This document shows positions 8,308-16,238 of a DNA stretch of 64,000 bases, piece after piece. The DNA comes from Candidatus Binataceae bacterium. Its GTDB lineage: Bacteria; Desulfobacterota; Binatia; Binatales; Binataceae. Made by a program: the position numbers and the translations under genes. How positions within the stretch are numbered: position 1 is the stretch's first letter; every line of letters begins with the position of its first letter. The notes beneath the pieces are model-generated. The model made no database searches and was not told where the DNA came from. It worked only from the letters and a program-made list of their open reading frames with translations. Location of the stretch: contig DASRHP010000008.1 of NCBI GenBank assembly GCA_035650475.1, forward strand, positions 62,001-126,000, in the 5' to 3' direction.

Positions 8308-9684
8308 ATGAGCATCGAACTGACCATGCCCAAGCTCTCCGACACGATGGAGGAGGGCAAAATCCTGCGCTGGCTCAAGCATCCCGGCGACAGCGTCCAT
8401 CACGGGGAAGCGATCGCCGAGGTCGAGACCGACAAGGCTGACATGGTGATGGAGTCCTTCGAGGACGGCGTGCTCCAGGAAGTCCGTCTGCGCGAGGGCG
8501 AGAGCGCTCCAGTTGGCGCGGTGATCGCGGTGATGTCGAAGCCCGGCGAGGAGTATCGCGCACCCGCCCGCGCGGCGGACCAAGAGGGCGCCGCCGCGCC
8601 GGGGCACGACGGCGAAGAGATGCGCAGTGCGCAAGCGGCCTCCGAAGAGGAGCGCGAGGAGGAAGCGAGGATAAACGGCGCCGCGCGCGAGCCGCAGTTC
8701 CATCCCGCGCTGGCCGCTCATCCTTCGGCCGCGCCGACTGCGATCCCGATGCCGCCCGCGCGGCGCAGCGCTCCGGCCGAGCCCGTGGTCCATATAACCA
8801 GCGCGCCGGAGGCCGAAGGGCAGAAGGTTCGCGCCTCGCCGCTGGCGCGGCGCGCGGCCGAGGAGGCCGGCATCGATCTCTCTCAGGTCCGCGGCAGCGG
8901 GCCCGACGGACGGATCACCAAGCGCGACCTGGACAACTTCCTGCGCGAGCAGCAGCTCTTCCGCATGCGGCGGCTGGTAACCCCGCACGAGGGCGCGCCC
9001 GGCACGCATCTGGAGCTCTCCAAGATGCGCCGCACGATCGCCAAGCGGATGGCGCTCTCCAAGCGCGAGATCCCGCACTTTTATGTGACCGTCGAAGTGG
9101 ACATGGACGAGGCGGTCAGGCTGAAGAACTCGCTCGAGACTACCGAGCTCTTCGAGCAGAACATCACCTTCAACGACATCGTGATCAAAGCCTGCGCGCT
9201 CGCGCTCGGCCGCTATCCGCGGATCAACGCGAGCTTCGAAGACGACGGCATCACGATCCATCCCAACATCAATATCGGCGTGGCAGTCGCGGTCGAGGAC
9301 GGGTTGATCGTGCCCGTGATCAAGGAGTGCGAGCGGCTGTCGCTGGCCGAGATCGCGCGCGTCGCTCATCGCCTGGTCTCCAAGGCTGCCCGCGGCGGCT
9401 TCACCTCGGACGAGCTGTCGGGCTCGACGTTTACGATCTCCAACATGGGGATGCTCGGGGTGGAGCACTTCGCGGCGGTGATCACGCCGCCGCAGGCGGC
9501 GATCCTCGCGGTCAGCGCGATCCGGCAGAAGCCGGTCGTGCGCAACGGGCAGATTGTAATCGGCAATACGATGATGCTCACAGTGTCGTGCGACCATCGC
9601 ATCGTTGACGGCGTGGTCGCCGGGCGTTTCCTCCAGGAGATGAAGCGCTTTCTCGAAAATCCGGCGAGCCTGCTCGTTTCCTGA
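8308..9684 (+). CDS. pdhC: Dihydrolipoamide acetyltransferase (E2 of pyruvate dehydrogenase)
   Basis: The 458-residue E2 core subunit moves the acetyl group from lipoamide to CoA. One lipoyl domain (1-80) has the modified lysine in EVETDKADMV at Lys43. A long Ala/Pro/Glu-rich linker (85-165) leads to the peripheral-subunit-binding domain (ASPLARRAAEEAGIDLSQV, about 177-210). The catalytic domain follows from about 230, ending with CDHRIVDGVVAG that holds the active-site His and Asp. One lipoyl domain is fewer than in Escherichia coli E2 and matches the alphaproteobacterial and mitochondrial type. The ATG at 8308 follows AAGGGAG. Confidence 0.94.
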   Translation: MSIELTMPKLSDTMEEGKILRWLKHPGDSVHHGEAIAEVETDKADMVMESFEDGVLQEVRLREGESAPVGAVIAVMSKPGEEYRAPARAADQEGAAAPGHDGEEMRSAQAASEEEREEEARINGAAREPQFHPALAAHPSAAPTAIPMPPARRSAPAEPVVHITSAPEAEGQKVRASPLARRAAEEAGIDLSQVRGSGPDGRITKRDLDNFLREQQLFRMRRLVTPHEGAPGTHLELSKMRRTIAKRMALSKREIPHFYVTVEVDMDEAVRLKNSLETTELFEQNITFNDIVIKACALALGRYPRINASFEDDGITIHPNINIGVAVAVEDGLIVPVIKECERLSLAEIARVAHRLVSKAARGGFTSDELSGSTFTISNMGMLGVEHFAAVITPPQAAILAVSAIRQKPVVRNGQIVIGNTMMLTVSCDHRIVDGVVAGRFLQEMKRFLENPASLLVS

Positions 9685-9733
9685 ACCGCGCTCGCCGCGC
9701 CTTGCGTCCGGATTCGCACTTGCGGAGGTCGAA

Positions 9734-11146
9734 TTGGCAAACGCACGATACGATTTGGCGGTAATCGGTTCCGGCCCGGGCGGCTACGTCGGCGCGATCC
9801 GCGCAAGCCAGCTCAAGATGCGGGTCGCCGTAGTCGAGCGCGACCAGCCCGGTGGCGTGTGCCTGAACTGGGGCTGTATCCCGTCCAAGGCGCTGCTCAA
9901 TTCGGCCGAGACGATCGAGTCGATCCGCGCCGCTGCCCGGGAGCACGGGATCGAGGTCGGCGAGGTGCGGGTCGATTTCGCTCGCGTGATTCAGCGCTCG
10001 CGCGCAGCCGCCGACAAACTCTCCAAGGGTGTGCGCTTCCTGCTGCGCAAGAACAAGATCGATCTCATCGAGGCCAGCGGGAGCATCGCAGGCCCTCATA
10101 CGGTGGCGCTGGCGCCGGCCGACGGCAAGCCGCCGCCGCCCGCCGAGGCGATCGAGGCCGAGCGGATCCTGGTCGCGACCGGCTCAGGCGAGCGGCTGTT
10201 CGGTGGGATGAAAATCGGCGACGGCGTGATGACCAGCCGCGAGGCGCTGATCAACGAGCACCTGCCGGAAAGCCTGATCGTGATCGGCGCCGGCGCGGTG
10301 GGGCTCGAGTTCGCCTATTTCTACCAGGCCTTCGGGACGAAGGTTACGGTGGTCGAGCTGGAAAAGCAGGTGCTGCCCGGGTTTGACGCCGAGGTCGCCG
10401 AGGAGTTGCGCCGTGCGTTCGTCAAGCGCGGTGTGACCGTGATGCTCGGGCATGGATACAAGTCGATGGAGCGCAAAGGCGCCCGTTGGACCGTGGCGCT
10501 GGATGCCGGCGGGACCGCCAAGACCATCGATGCCGAGGCGGTGCTGGTCGCGGTCGGCCGCAGCCCGCTCAGCCCCAACCTCGGGCTGGAGAAGGTGGGC
10601 GTGGAGCTTGAGCGCGGCGGCTTCATCAGAATCGACGACTCTTTTCGCACCACCTGCCCGAGCATCTACGCGATCGGGGACGTGGTGCGCCCGCCGCTGC
10701 TCGCGCATAAGGCTTCGGCCGAGGGCATCGCAGCGGTCGAGATCATGGCGGGCGTGCGCCAACCCGGGTTCGACCTTATGCAGATCGCCGGATGCATTTA
10801 CTGCGAGCCGGAGGTTGCGACGGTCGGGTTGACCGAGGCGCAGGCGCGCGAGCGCGGGATCGACGTCAAGGTGGGCAAGATTCCGTTTCGTGCGATCGGC
10901 AAGGCGGTCGCGGTCAACCAGGCCGAGGGCTTCGTCAAGCTGGTGGCGAGCAAAGAGTACAGCGAGGTGCTGGGCTGCCAGATCATCGGCCATCACGCGA
11001 CCGATCTGATCTCGGAGATCGTACTGGGGCGGACACTGGAGACCACCACCGCCGAGATCGGCAAGTCGGTCCATCCGCATCCCACGCTCTCCGAGGCGAT
11101 CATGGAGGCAGCGCTCGCCGCCGAGGGCGAGGCGATCAATTTTTAA
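9734..11146 (+). CDS. lpdA: Dihydrolipoyl dehydrogenase (E3)
   Basis: A 470-residue FAD flavoprotein that reoxidises dihydrolipoamide with NAD+. The N-terminal FAD motif GSGPGGYVGA, the redox-active disulfide in GGVCLNWGCIPSK, the NAD-binding IGAGAVGLEFA, and the C-terminal HPHPTLSEAIMEA dimer motif with the catalytic His are all present. The start is a TTG at 9734 behind GGAGGTCGAA; no ATG fits the conserved beginning (ANARYDLAVIGSGPGG), so a rare start codon is used. It is 49 nt behind pdhC and 5 nt before lipB. Its position makes it the E3 for pyruvate dehydrogenase, though it may be shared with other 2-oxoacid complexes. Confidence 0.95.
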   Translation: MANARYDLAVIGSGPGGYVGAIRASQLKMRVAVVERDQPGGVCLNWGCIPSKALLNSAETIESIRAAAREHGIEVGEVRVDFARVIQRSRAAADKLSKGVRFLLRKNKIDLIEASGSIAGPHTVALAPADGKPPPPAEAIEAERILVATGSGERLFGGMKIGDGVMTSREALINEHLPESLIVIGAGAVGLEFAYFYQAFGTKVTVVELEKQVLPGFDAEVAEELRRAFVKRGVTVMLGHGYKSMERKGARWTVALDAGGTAKTIDAEAVLVAVGRSPLSPNLGLEKVGVELERGGFIRIDDSFRTTCPSIYAIGDVVRPPLLAHKASAEGIAAVEIMAGVRQPGFDLMQIAGCIYCEPEVATVGLTEAQARERGIDVKVGKIPFRAIGKAVAVNQAEGFVKLVASKEYSEVLGCQIIGHHATDLISEIVLGRTLETTTAEIGKSVHPHPTLSEAIMEAALAAEGEAINF

Positions 11147-11151
11147 CGAGC

Positions 11152-11859
11152 ATGCACGGCACGCTTGAAGTCGCGTGGCTGGGGACGGTTGATTACCGCG
11201 ATGCGCTGGCGTTGCAGGATGTGCTGGTGGCGGCGCGGCGCGACGATCGGATCGGCGACATCCTGCTGCTGCTCGAGCATCCGCACGTCTTCACGCTTGG
11301 CCGCGGAGCCGACGAGGGCTTTGTGCTGCGCGCGATTTCGGGCGTGCCGGTTATCCGCGTCTCGCGCGGCGGCGAGGTGACCTATCATGGCCCGGGCCAG
11401 CTCATTGGCTATCCCATCCTCAGGCTCGAAGGCCCCGCGCGCGACGTGCATCGCTATCTGCGCGCCCTGGAGCACGCGATGATCGACGGGCTCTCGCGGT
11501 GGGGAATTGCGGCCGCGCGGCGCCCGGGGCTGACCGGCGTATGGGTGGGCGAGCGCAAGATCGGATCGATTGGCGTCGGTATCCGGCGCTGGATCACGCT
11601 GCACGGGTTTGCGCTTAACGTCTGTCCGCAGCTCGAATATTTTGACGCGATCGTCCCGTGCGGGATCGCGGGATGCCGGATGACGTCGGTTGCGCGCGAG
11701 TGCGGCCGCGATACGCGCGTTGTTGAGGCCGCGGCCGCGATGCGCGAGTCGTTCGCGGCCGCGTTTAGCTACGAGCAAACGGTCGAGACGGAGGCGGCCG
11801 CGCTATGGGCGCTGGTTGACCGACCGGGCGGCGGCTGCGAAGCTCGAAATCAGCAATGA
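11152..11859 (+). CDS. lipB: Octanoyltransferase (lipoate protein ligase B)
   Basis: Transfers octanoyl from acyl carrier protein to the lipoyl lysine of E2-type proteins, the first step of lipoate synthesis. The 235-residue protein has the family motifs RGGEVTYHGPGQL, the catalytic lysine in GERKIGSIG, and the cysteine in IVPCGIAGC. The ATG at 11152 lies 5 nt past the lpdA stop, and the gene overlaps lipA by the 4-nt ATGA, so translation is coupled. The C-terminal end (about 15 residues, GGGCEARNQQ) is longer than usual and unconserved. Placing this directly after E2 and E3 links cofactor supply to the enzyme that needs it. Confidence 0.94.
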   Translation: MHGTLEVAWLGTVDYRDALALQDVLVAARRDDRIGDILLLLEHPHVFTLGRGADEGFVLRAISGVPVIRVSRGGEVTYHGPGQLIGYPILRLEGPARDVHRYLRALEHAMIDGLSRWGIAAARRPGLTGVWVGERKIGSIGVGIRRWITLHGFALNVCPQLEYFDAIVPCGIAGCRMTSVARECGRDTRVVEAAAAMRESFAAAFSYEQTVETEAAALWALVDRPGGGCEARNQQ

Positions 11860-12737
11860 TCGAGCGCAGACATCCGGACTGGATCAAAGTGCGGGCGCCG
11901 GCCTCGCCCGAATACTTCCGCACCCGCGCGCTGCTCGCCGGCCTCAGGTTGCATACGGTTTGCCAGGAGGCGTGCTGCCCGAATATCGGCGAGTGTTTCT
12001 CCCATCGCACTGCCACCTTTATGCTGATGGGCGACGTGTGCACGCGCAACTGCCCCTACTGTGCGGTCGCTCATGGCAAGGTGCGCCCGCTCGATCCCGA
12101 TGAGCCGCGGCGGATCGCCGAGGCCGTGGCGCGACTCGAGCTCGACCACGTGGTTGTGACTTCGGTCGATCGCGACGATCTCCCGGACGGCGGTGCAGCA
12201 CACTTCGCTGCTACTGCCGCCGCGATCAAGGCGACGCGCAGGGCGGCACGGGTCGAGGTACTGGTGCCGGATTTCAAGGGCAGGCACCAAAGCGTCGAAA
12301 CCGTGGTGCGCTCGCCCATCGAGGTCTTCAATCACAATATCGAGACGGTCCCTAGCCTCTATCGCAAGGCGCGTCCGGGCGGAAATTACGAGCGTTCGCT
12401 CGCTGTGCTCGCCCATGCACGCGAGTTTGCCGCCGCCGGACGCGGCGCTCCGTTGCTGACCAAGGCCGGGCTCATGCTGGGCTTGGGCGAGGAGCGCGCG
12501 GAGCTTGTCTCGGTGTTGCGCGATTTGCGCGCCGTGGGATGCGATATCCTCACGCTCGGGCAATATTTGCGCCCCTCGCGCGACCATCTGCCGGTCGAAC
12601 GCTACGTCCCGCCGGATGAGTTCGCCGAACTCAAGGCCGAGGCACTGGGTATGGGTTTCGCGCACGTCGAGGCTGGGCCGCTGGTCCGCAGCTCCTACCA
12701 TGCGTGGGAGCACGCCAAACACGCCGCGGCAGTCTAG
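11856..12737 (+). CDS. lipA: Lipoyl synthase (radical SAM)
   Basis: Inserts two sulfurs into protein-bound octanoyl chains to make lipoyl groups. The 293-residue protein carries the auxiliary iron-sulfur motif CQEACCPNIGEC, matching C-X4-C-X5-C with one extra cysteine inside it, and the radical-SAM motif CTRNCPYC. The C-terminal VRSSYHA supplies the serine ligand of the auxiliary cluster. The start overlaps the lipB stop (ATGA). This is the last gene of the pdh-lip run; the following 300 nt contain no gene and include a 20-bp palindrome that could act as a stem at the transcript end. Confidence 0.95.
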   Translation: MIERRHPDWIKVRAPASPEYFRTRALLAGLRLHTVCQEACCPNIGECFSHRTATFMLMGDVCTRNCPYCAVAHGKVRPLDPDEPRRIAEAVARLELDHVVVTSVDRDDLPDGGAAHFAATAAAIKATRRAARVEVLVPDFKGRHQSVETVVRSPIEVFNHNIETVPSLYRKARPGGNYERSLAVLAHAREFAAAGRGAPLLTKAGLMLGLGEERAELVSVLRDLRAVGCDILTLGQYLRPSRDHLPVERYVPPDEFAELKAEALGMGFAHVEAGPLVRSSYHAWEHAKHAAAV

Positions 12738-12790
12738 TGACTGCGAATCCCCTTCGTCGGTTCTCCGACATCCGTTGCCGCGACGCATCC

Positions 12791-12810
12791 GCGTTGCGCG
12801 CGCGCAACGC
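12791..12810. repeat. 20-bp perfect palindrome downstream of lipA
   Basis: GCGTTGCGCG is followed directly by CGCGCAACGC, giving a perfect 20-bp palindrome 54 nt past the lipA stop. As RNA it would be a loopless or short-loop stem. No T run follows, so a classical intrinsic terminator is not shown. Confidence 0.5.
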
Positions 12811-12973
12811 AGCGATTCGGACCTCCAGAGCAGACGCGCGGGTGCTTCTAGCTATAAGACGTGCTTCTGGGCTCTGTCATCTAGGGTCGCCGCACGGCAG
12901 TCGCAGATATCAGGTGGTCCAACACTTAGTCTGATGCGGTTTAGAAGTTTCTCATCACTTTATTCGCTCTAAT

Positions 12974-13007
12974 TAACCATTCAAAGACAGAACATCCAGA
13001 ATGGTTA
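12974..13007 (+). promoter_or_regulatory. Inverted repeat in front of the 17-residue-repeat gene
   Basis: TAACCATTC (12974-12982) and GAATGGTTA (12999-13007) are perfect 9-bp inverted arms separated by 16 nt, 38 nt before the start at 13045. It may be an operator or a leader hairpin; nothing in the sequence decides between these. Confidence 0.4.
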
Positions 13008-13044
13008 GCTGTGACGGAACGCCTTTTGCGTAGGCGTCTCCGGC

Positions 13045-13797
13045 GTGGCTGAGGCCATGGCTGAAGGGCGGATGAACCTCAAACTCGAAGAGCTCAGGAA
13101 GCGTCTGCTCGACTCGATGCCAGGTGCAGATGCGCCGGCTGAGACGGTCTACAAGCGCAGCACCGAAGGGGCAATTTCATCCGAGCCAGTCTCTGCCACG
13201 GCTGCGCTCGGATCGGCTACGGCGCAGCCGGCGACACGCGAGGCGCAGGGGGCTACCCAACCGGTTTCGGTCGCCGGCGGCGTGCTTCAGTATGTGACCG
13301 GCGAGGACAAGGAGAAAGCCGGCGCGAAGTCGCGCTACCACGTGGCGCATGCAGTCGCGAAGGTCTTTGAGTCCACGCGAATCCATCAGGAGCGCCTGGC
13401 CGAGTTGTCCAAATCGTTCGATTCGATCGAGCAGATGGCGCAGGCGGCGGCGCGTGCTTTCGAACCGATCCGTGCGTTCCATGCGCAGATGGAGAAGCTG
13501 TCGGGCACGTTTGAACCGATGCGCTCGTTCCAGGAGCAGTTGGGCGCGATGGCGGCGACGTTCGAGCCGATGAAGGCGCTGCACGAACAGATGGTGCAGA
13601 TGGCCGAGGCGTTCCAGTTCAACCTTGCGCAGTTTGCGACCTCGCTGGAGCCGGCCAGAAAGTTCCAGGCCCAGCTTGAAAAGCTGGCCAAGGTGTTCGA
13701 GTCGGTCGGCGAGCTGCAGGAGCAGTTCGTCGAGCTGTCGGAGGCGTTTCGAAGCGCGGCGCGTGGCGGTGGTGAGGGAGTTGCGGCGCACAACTAG
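13045..13797 (+). CDS. Helical protein of about 17-residue repeats, unknown function
   Basis: Not recognised as a named family. The 250-residue protein has an Ala/Thr/Glu-rich, probably disordered first third (to about 95) and then helical repeats from about 105 to 240. Repeat units read AFEPIRAFHAQMEKLSG, TFEPMRSFQEQLGAMAA, TFEPMKALHEQMVQMAE and, after a divergent copy, VFESVGELQEQFVELSE. Each has the form aromatic-E-P-M...F/L-x-x-Q-hhx-hh. Such amphipathic repeats recall phasins or structural coiled coils, but no granule genes are nearby. No signal peptide or membrane span is seen. The start may be the GTG at 13045 or the ATGs at 13057 or 13072; the last has AAGGGCGG before it. Confidence 0.7.
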   Translation: MAEAMAEGRMNLKLEELRKRLLDSMPGADAPAETVYKRSTEGAISSEPVSATAALGSATAQPATREAQGATQPVSVAGGVLQYVTGEDKEKAGAKSRYHVAHAVAKVFESTRIHQERLAELSKSFDSIEQMAQAAARAFEPIRAFHAQMEKLSGTFEPMRSFQEQLGAMAATFEPMKALHEQMVQMAEAFQFNLAQFATSLEPARKFQAQLEKLAKVFESVGELQEQFVELSEAFRSAARGGGEGVAAHN

Positions 13798-13860
13798 GGA
13801 TTGAAATCCGGCGCCATGCGGTGGCGCCGGGTCGGTTGGAAAAAGGGGGGTTCGTCCAAC

Positions 13861-13888
13861 GGCCGGCCGGACGCGAGTCCGGCCGGCC
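13861..13888. repeat. 12-bp perfect hairpin with GCGA loop
   Basis: GGCCGGCCGGAC and GTCCGGCCGGCC pair perfectly around GCGA, a GNRA-type tetraloop when read as RNA on the plus strand. Confidence 0.75.
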
Positions 13889-13913
13889 AGCGGGCGGAGC
13901 CGTGGTGGGGGAG

Positions 13914-13960
13914 GCGAGGGCCGCGTCGGCCGCTTTGGGAGCGGCCGACGCGGCCCTCGC
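13914..13960. repeat. 20-bp perfect hairpin
   Basis: The arm at 13914-13933 (beginning GCGAGGGCCGCG) is the exact reverse complement of 13941-13960 (ending CGCGGCCCTCGC), with the 7-nt loop TTTGGGA. No mismatch is present in 20 pairs. Confidence 0.8.
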
Positions 13961-14049
13961 GCATTGTGCGCGCAAGCACTGCGGCTGCGCCCGGCGCAGC
14001 ACGCCGAGGAAGTCGGCGTTCCGCGTACAGCCGCATGACGCCGCGCCAT

Positions 14050-14111
14050 CAAAAGCGCGACGGGCGGGCCATCGCTCGATGGCCCGCCCGCGCTATGCCC
14101 AAGGGCTTTTG
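14050..14111. terminator. Possible two-way terminator hairpin before the mlaA end
   Basis: CGGGCGGGCCATCG (14061-14074) pairs perfectly with 14077-14090 around CT. Outside it, CAAAAGC (14050-14056) and GCTTTTG (14105-14111) also pair, so a short T run follows the inner stem on both strands. It lies between two convergent genes and could end both transcripts. The four-T runs are short for an intrinsic terminator. Confidence 0.45.
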
Positions 14112-14153
14112 GAACGGCTGGTGGCGCGCAGGCGCGTCCCCAGCCGATGGCTT

Positions 14154-14954
14154 TTACCGACTGATCCTCTTCAGTTCCGCAGCGCGCGTCTGCATGTAAG
14201 CGTCCTGCACCGCGCCGTAGAGATCCACCGCGTAGCGGTCTGCTTCCTCGAATTGATTCGGATGCAGCGAACGGTAGTTGACCGCGGTGACCGCCTCCGA
14301 ACCCGCATTAGCGGCCATCGAGATCCACCACGGCACCAGCCAGTACATCGGGTTCATCGTGGCGTCAACCGCCAGCCCTACCGTATCGCGAATCGTCGAA
14401 GGGCCGAAGAACGGCAGCATGATGTAAGGACCCGAATAGATCCCGTAATGGCCCATCGTGAGGCCAAAATCGTCGGGCTGCTCCTTGAGCCCAAACCAGT
14501 CGTCGGCGACGTCGAACAATCCCACGACTCCCAGCGTGGTGTTGATCCCAAAGCGGGCAAGCTCGGTGCCCGCCGGCACGAAGCGCAGCTGGAAAAGGTT
14601 GTTGGCGAAGCGCGGAAGGAAGCTGACGTTGTCGAAAAAGCGGCCAACGCTTTTGCGGGCCGGCTCCGGCATCACGTACGAATAGCCCTTGGCTACCGGC
14701 GTGACGACCCATTCGTCAAGATTGAGATTGAAGGTGAACATCGCCTCGTTGAACGGCGACAGCGGGTCCGGATACGGTCCTCCGCCTTCACCCGGCAACA
14801 CCTTAGGCTGAGCCACTGGTGCCTGGTCGGCGGCCAGCGCCGGTCGCACAAACGCCGCCGCCAGCGCCGCGACTGCCAGCGACGCCACCATCGCCGAAGT
14901 CCATCGGCAACTCCGTCGCACGTGGCCTGCGACACCGATTATTGGTTCATTCAC
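14154..14954 (-). CDS. mlaA: MlaA (VacJ)-family outer-membrane phospholipid transport protein
   Basis: Removes misplaced phospholipids from the outer leaflet of the outer membrane and hands them to MlaC. The 266-residue protein has the MlaA signature DPLSPFNEAMFTFNLNLDEWVVTPVAKGY, the ridge segment NNLFQLRFVPAGTELARFGINTTLGVVGLFD, and GPYIMLPFFGPSTIRD. The GTG at 14954 is chosen because GGAGGTGA lies 8 nt before it; an ATG at 15005 lacks that. Unlike classical MlaA it has no lipobox: the signal peptide ends PALAADQ with no cysteine, so it looks like a soluble or integral form. Last gene of the operon, 59 nt behind mlaC. Confidence 0.9.
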   Translation of the reverse strand: MNEPIIGVAGHVRRSCRWTSAMVASLAVAALAAAFVRPALAADQAPVAQPKVLPGEGGGPYPDPLSPFNEAMFTFNLNLDEWVVTPVAKGYSYVMPEPARKSVGRFFDNVSFLPRFANNLFQLRFVPAGTELARFGINTTLGVVGLFDVADDWFGLKEQPDDFGLTMGHYGIYSGPYIMLPFFGPSTIRDTVGLAVDATMNPMYWLVPWWISMAANAGSEAVTAVNYRSLHPNQFEEADRYAVDLYGAVQDAYMQTRAAELKRISR

Positions 14955-15013
14955 GGCCAGCTTCACCTCCCCCGCCGTCGCGCGGCGCGCTTCGTCTCCC
15001 CCCAAGCTCTGGC

Positions 15014-15694
15014 CTACGAGCCCAGCGAGGCTTGCAGTTGCTGCTGCTTGGCACGCATGTCGGCGACCAGTTTAGCGTATCCCTGGTCGTTAATCACACG
15101 GTTAAACTGGTTGCGATAATTCGAGATGATACTGATGTTGTCCACGGTGACGTCGTAGATCTTCCAGTCGTTGTTCACCTGCCGCAGGAGATAGTCGACC
15201 TTAATGGGCTCCTTCCCCTGCTGCACGACCAGGCTGCGCACCCGTGCGAAGCCCTGACCCTCCGAGTTTTGGCCCAAGACCTGCACTTCCTGGCCCGCAT
15301 AATTCTGAATCTTGCTCAAATAGGCGTTCTCGATAAACGCGGTAAAGAGCTGAACAAATTCGGCCCGCTGGCTGGGATTGAGTTCGCGCCAATGGTAGCC
15401 GAGCGCGATCCGCGCCATGTCGTGGAAGTCGAAATGGCCTTCGAGCAGTCCGCGCAACTGACGCCGACGGTTTGGCAGCGGGGTCTGCTTGTCGCGCAGG
15501 ACGGGCAGTGCCCGATCGATAACCTGTTTGACTACGGCCTGCGCGCTGACTGCGGTGGCGGTCATGGCGGGCGCCGCAACCACAGCTATCGCCAACGCCG
15601 TGAGCGTCGTAGCAAGAGCAAAGGGGGCCACGCGCGAGCGGAACGTCTTGCCGTTTGCAACGCGGTTTGACGGATGAAAATTCTTCCCGAACAT
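15014..15694 (-). CDS. mlaC: MlaC periplasmic phospholipid carrier
   Basis: Shuttles phospholipid between MlaA at the outer membrane and the MlaFED complex at the inner membrane. The 226-residue protein begins with a basic region and hydrophobic signal peptide (FALATTLTALAIAVVAAPAMTA). The Ttg2D/MlaC fold follows, with FDFHDMARIALGYHWRELNPSQRAEF and VDYLLRQVNNDWKIYDVTVDNISI as typical blocks. It lies 16 nt behind mlaD. Order and spacing show one operon mlaE-F-D-C-A; the small STAS subunit MlaB is not present here. Confidence 0.93.
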   Translation of the reverse strand: MFGKNFHPSNRVANGKTFRSRVAPFALATTLTALAIAVVAAPAMTATAVSAQAVVKQVIDRALPVLRDKQTPLPNRRRQLRGLLEGHFDFHDMARIALGYHWRELNPSQRAEFVQLFTAFIENAYLSKIQNYAGQEVQVLGQNSEGQGFARVRSLVVQQGKEPIKVDYLLRQVNNDWKIYDVTVDNISIISNYRNQFNRVINDQGYAKLVADMRAKQQQLQASLGS

Positions 15695-15710
15695 ACGAAC
15701 TTCTTACCTC

Positions 15711-16229
15711 TTACTGGATGCCTTCCGGGGCGGAGGTTTTGCCATGGTCCTTGGAGGCTCCGCTTTCTGAGGATGACCCCGAGCCGCTGCCGGAGCTGTT
15801 GATAAGCTGGCCGATCGCGTCTTCGAGCACGAAGGCCGACTGGGTGCGCCGAATTACTCCGCCATCGCCAAGTTCCTTGTCGCCGGCGCCCAGCGAGATC
15901 GACACGTACTTATCCCCAATTATGCCGCTGGTCTTGATCGACGCAATCGCGTCACTGTCCACCTTGACCCCTTCGTTAATCCGCAGCGCGACCTGAGCGC
16001 GATAGTCCTTGAGCGCGATAGCAATTACTTTGCCAACCTTAACCCCCGCGATCTCGACTTGGTCCCCGGTCTTGAGCCCCGAGATGTTGTCGAAATTGGC
16101 GTAGAGAACGTAACCATTGTTGGAGAACAGTTCGACCCGGCCCAGGCTGAGCGACAGGTACGCCAGCGCCGCGATTCCCACCAACGCGAAGATTCCCACG
16201 ATCAGCTTGGTTTGCCAGCTGGCGTACAT
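15711..16229 (-). CDS. mlaD: MlaD, MCE-domain substrate-binding protein
   Basis: A 172-residue inner-membrane protein with one N-terminal helix (LIVGIFALVGIAALAYL) and one MCE domain at about 35-115 (NISGLKTGDQVEIAGVKVGKV, GIIGDKYVSISLGAGD). MlaD forms a hexamer on top of the permease and channels lipid. The C-terminal 30 residues are rich in Ser, Gly and Lys (SSGSGSGSSSESG) and probably disordered. It follows mlaF by 9 nt. Confidence 0.93.
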   Translation of the reverse strand: MYASWQTKLIVGIFALVGIAALAYLSLSLGRVELFSNNGYVLYANFDNISGLKTGDQVEIAGVKVGKVIAIALKDYRAQVALRINEGVKVDSDAIASIKTSGIIGDKYVSISLGAGDKELGDGGVIRRTQSAFVLEDAIGQLINSSGSGSGSSSESGASKDHGKTSAPEGIQ

Positions 16230-16238
16230 CGTCCGCCC

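Larger units (their letters stand above)
12738..13044. other. Gene-free stretch between lipA and the repeat protein
   Basis: About 300 nt with no convincing reading frame on either strand. The left half is GC-rich and holds a perfect palindrome; the right half (from about 12890) is less GC-rich, as expected of a promoter region for the gene starting at 13045, and holds an inverted repeat. Both are listed separately. I could not place a clear -35/-10 pair. Confidence 0.5.
13798..14153. other. Convergent intergenic region packed with perfect hairpins
   Basis: No gene is seen in these 356 nt between the repeat protein (plus) and mlaA (minus). Instead there are at least five separate inverted repeats in about 300 nt: 13808-13830, 13861-13888, 13914-13960, 14001-14019 and 14061-14090, plus a small one at 13985-13999. 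The three largest have perfect stems of 12, 20 and 14 bp. The region may hold terminators for both genes, but it has more structure than termination needs. Confidence 0.75.

Noticed and set aside
12791..12810. Intrinsic terminator after lipA
   Set aside because: The palindrome is perfect but has no following T run, so it is listed only as a repeat.
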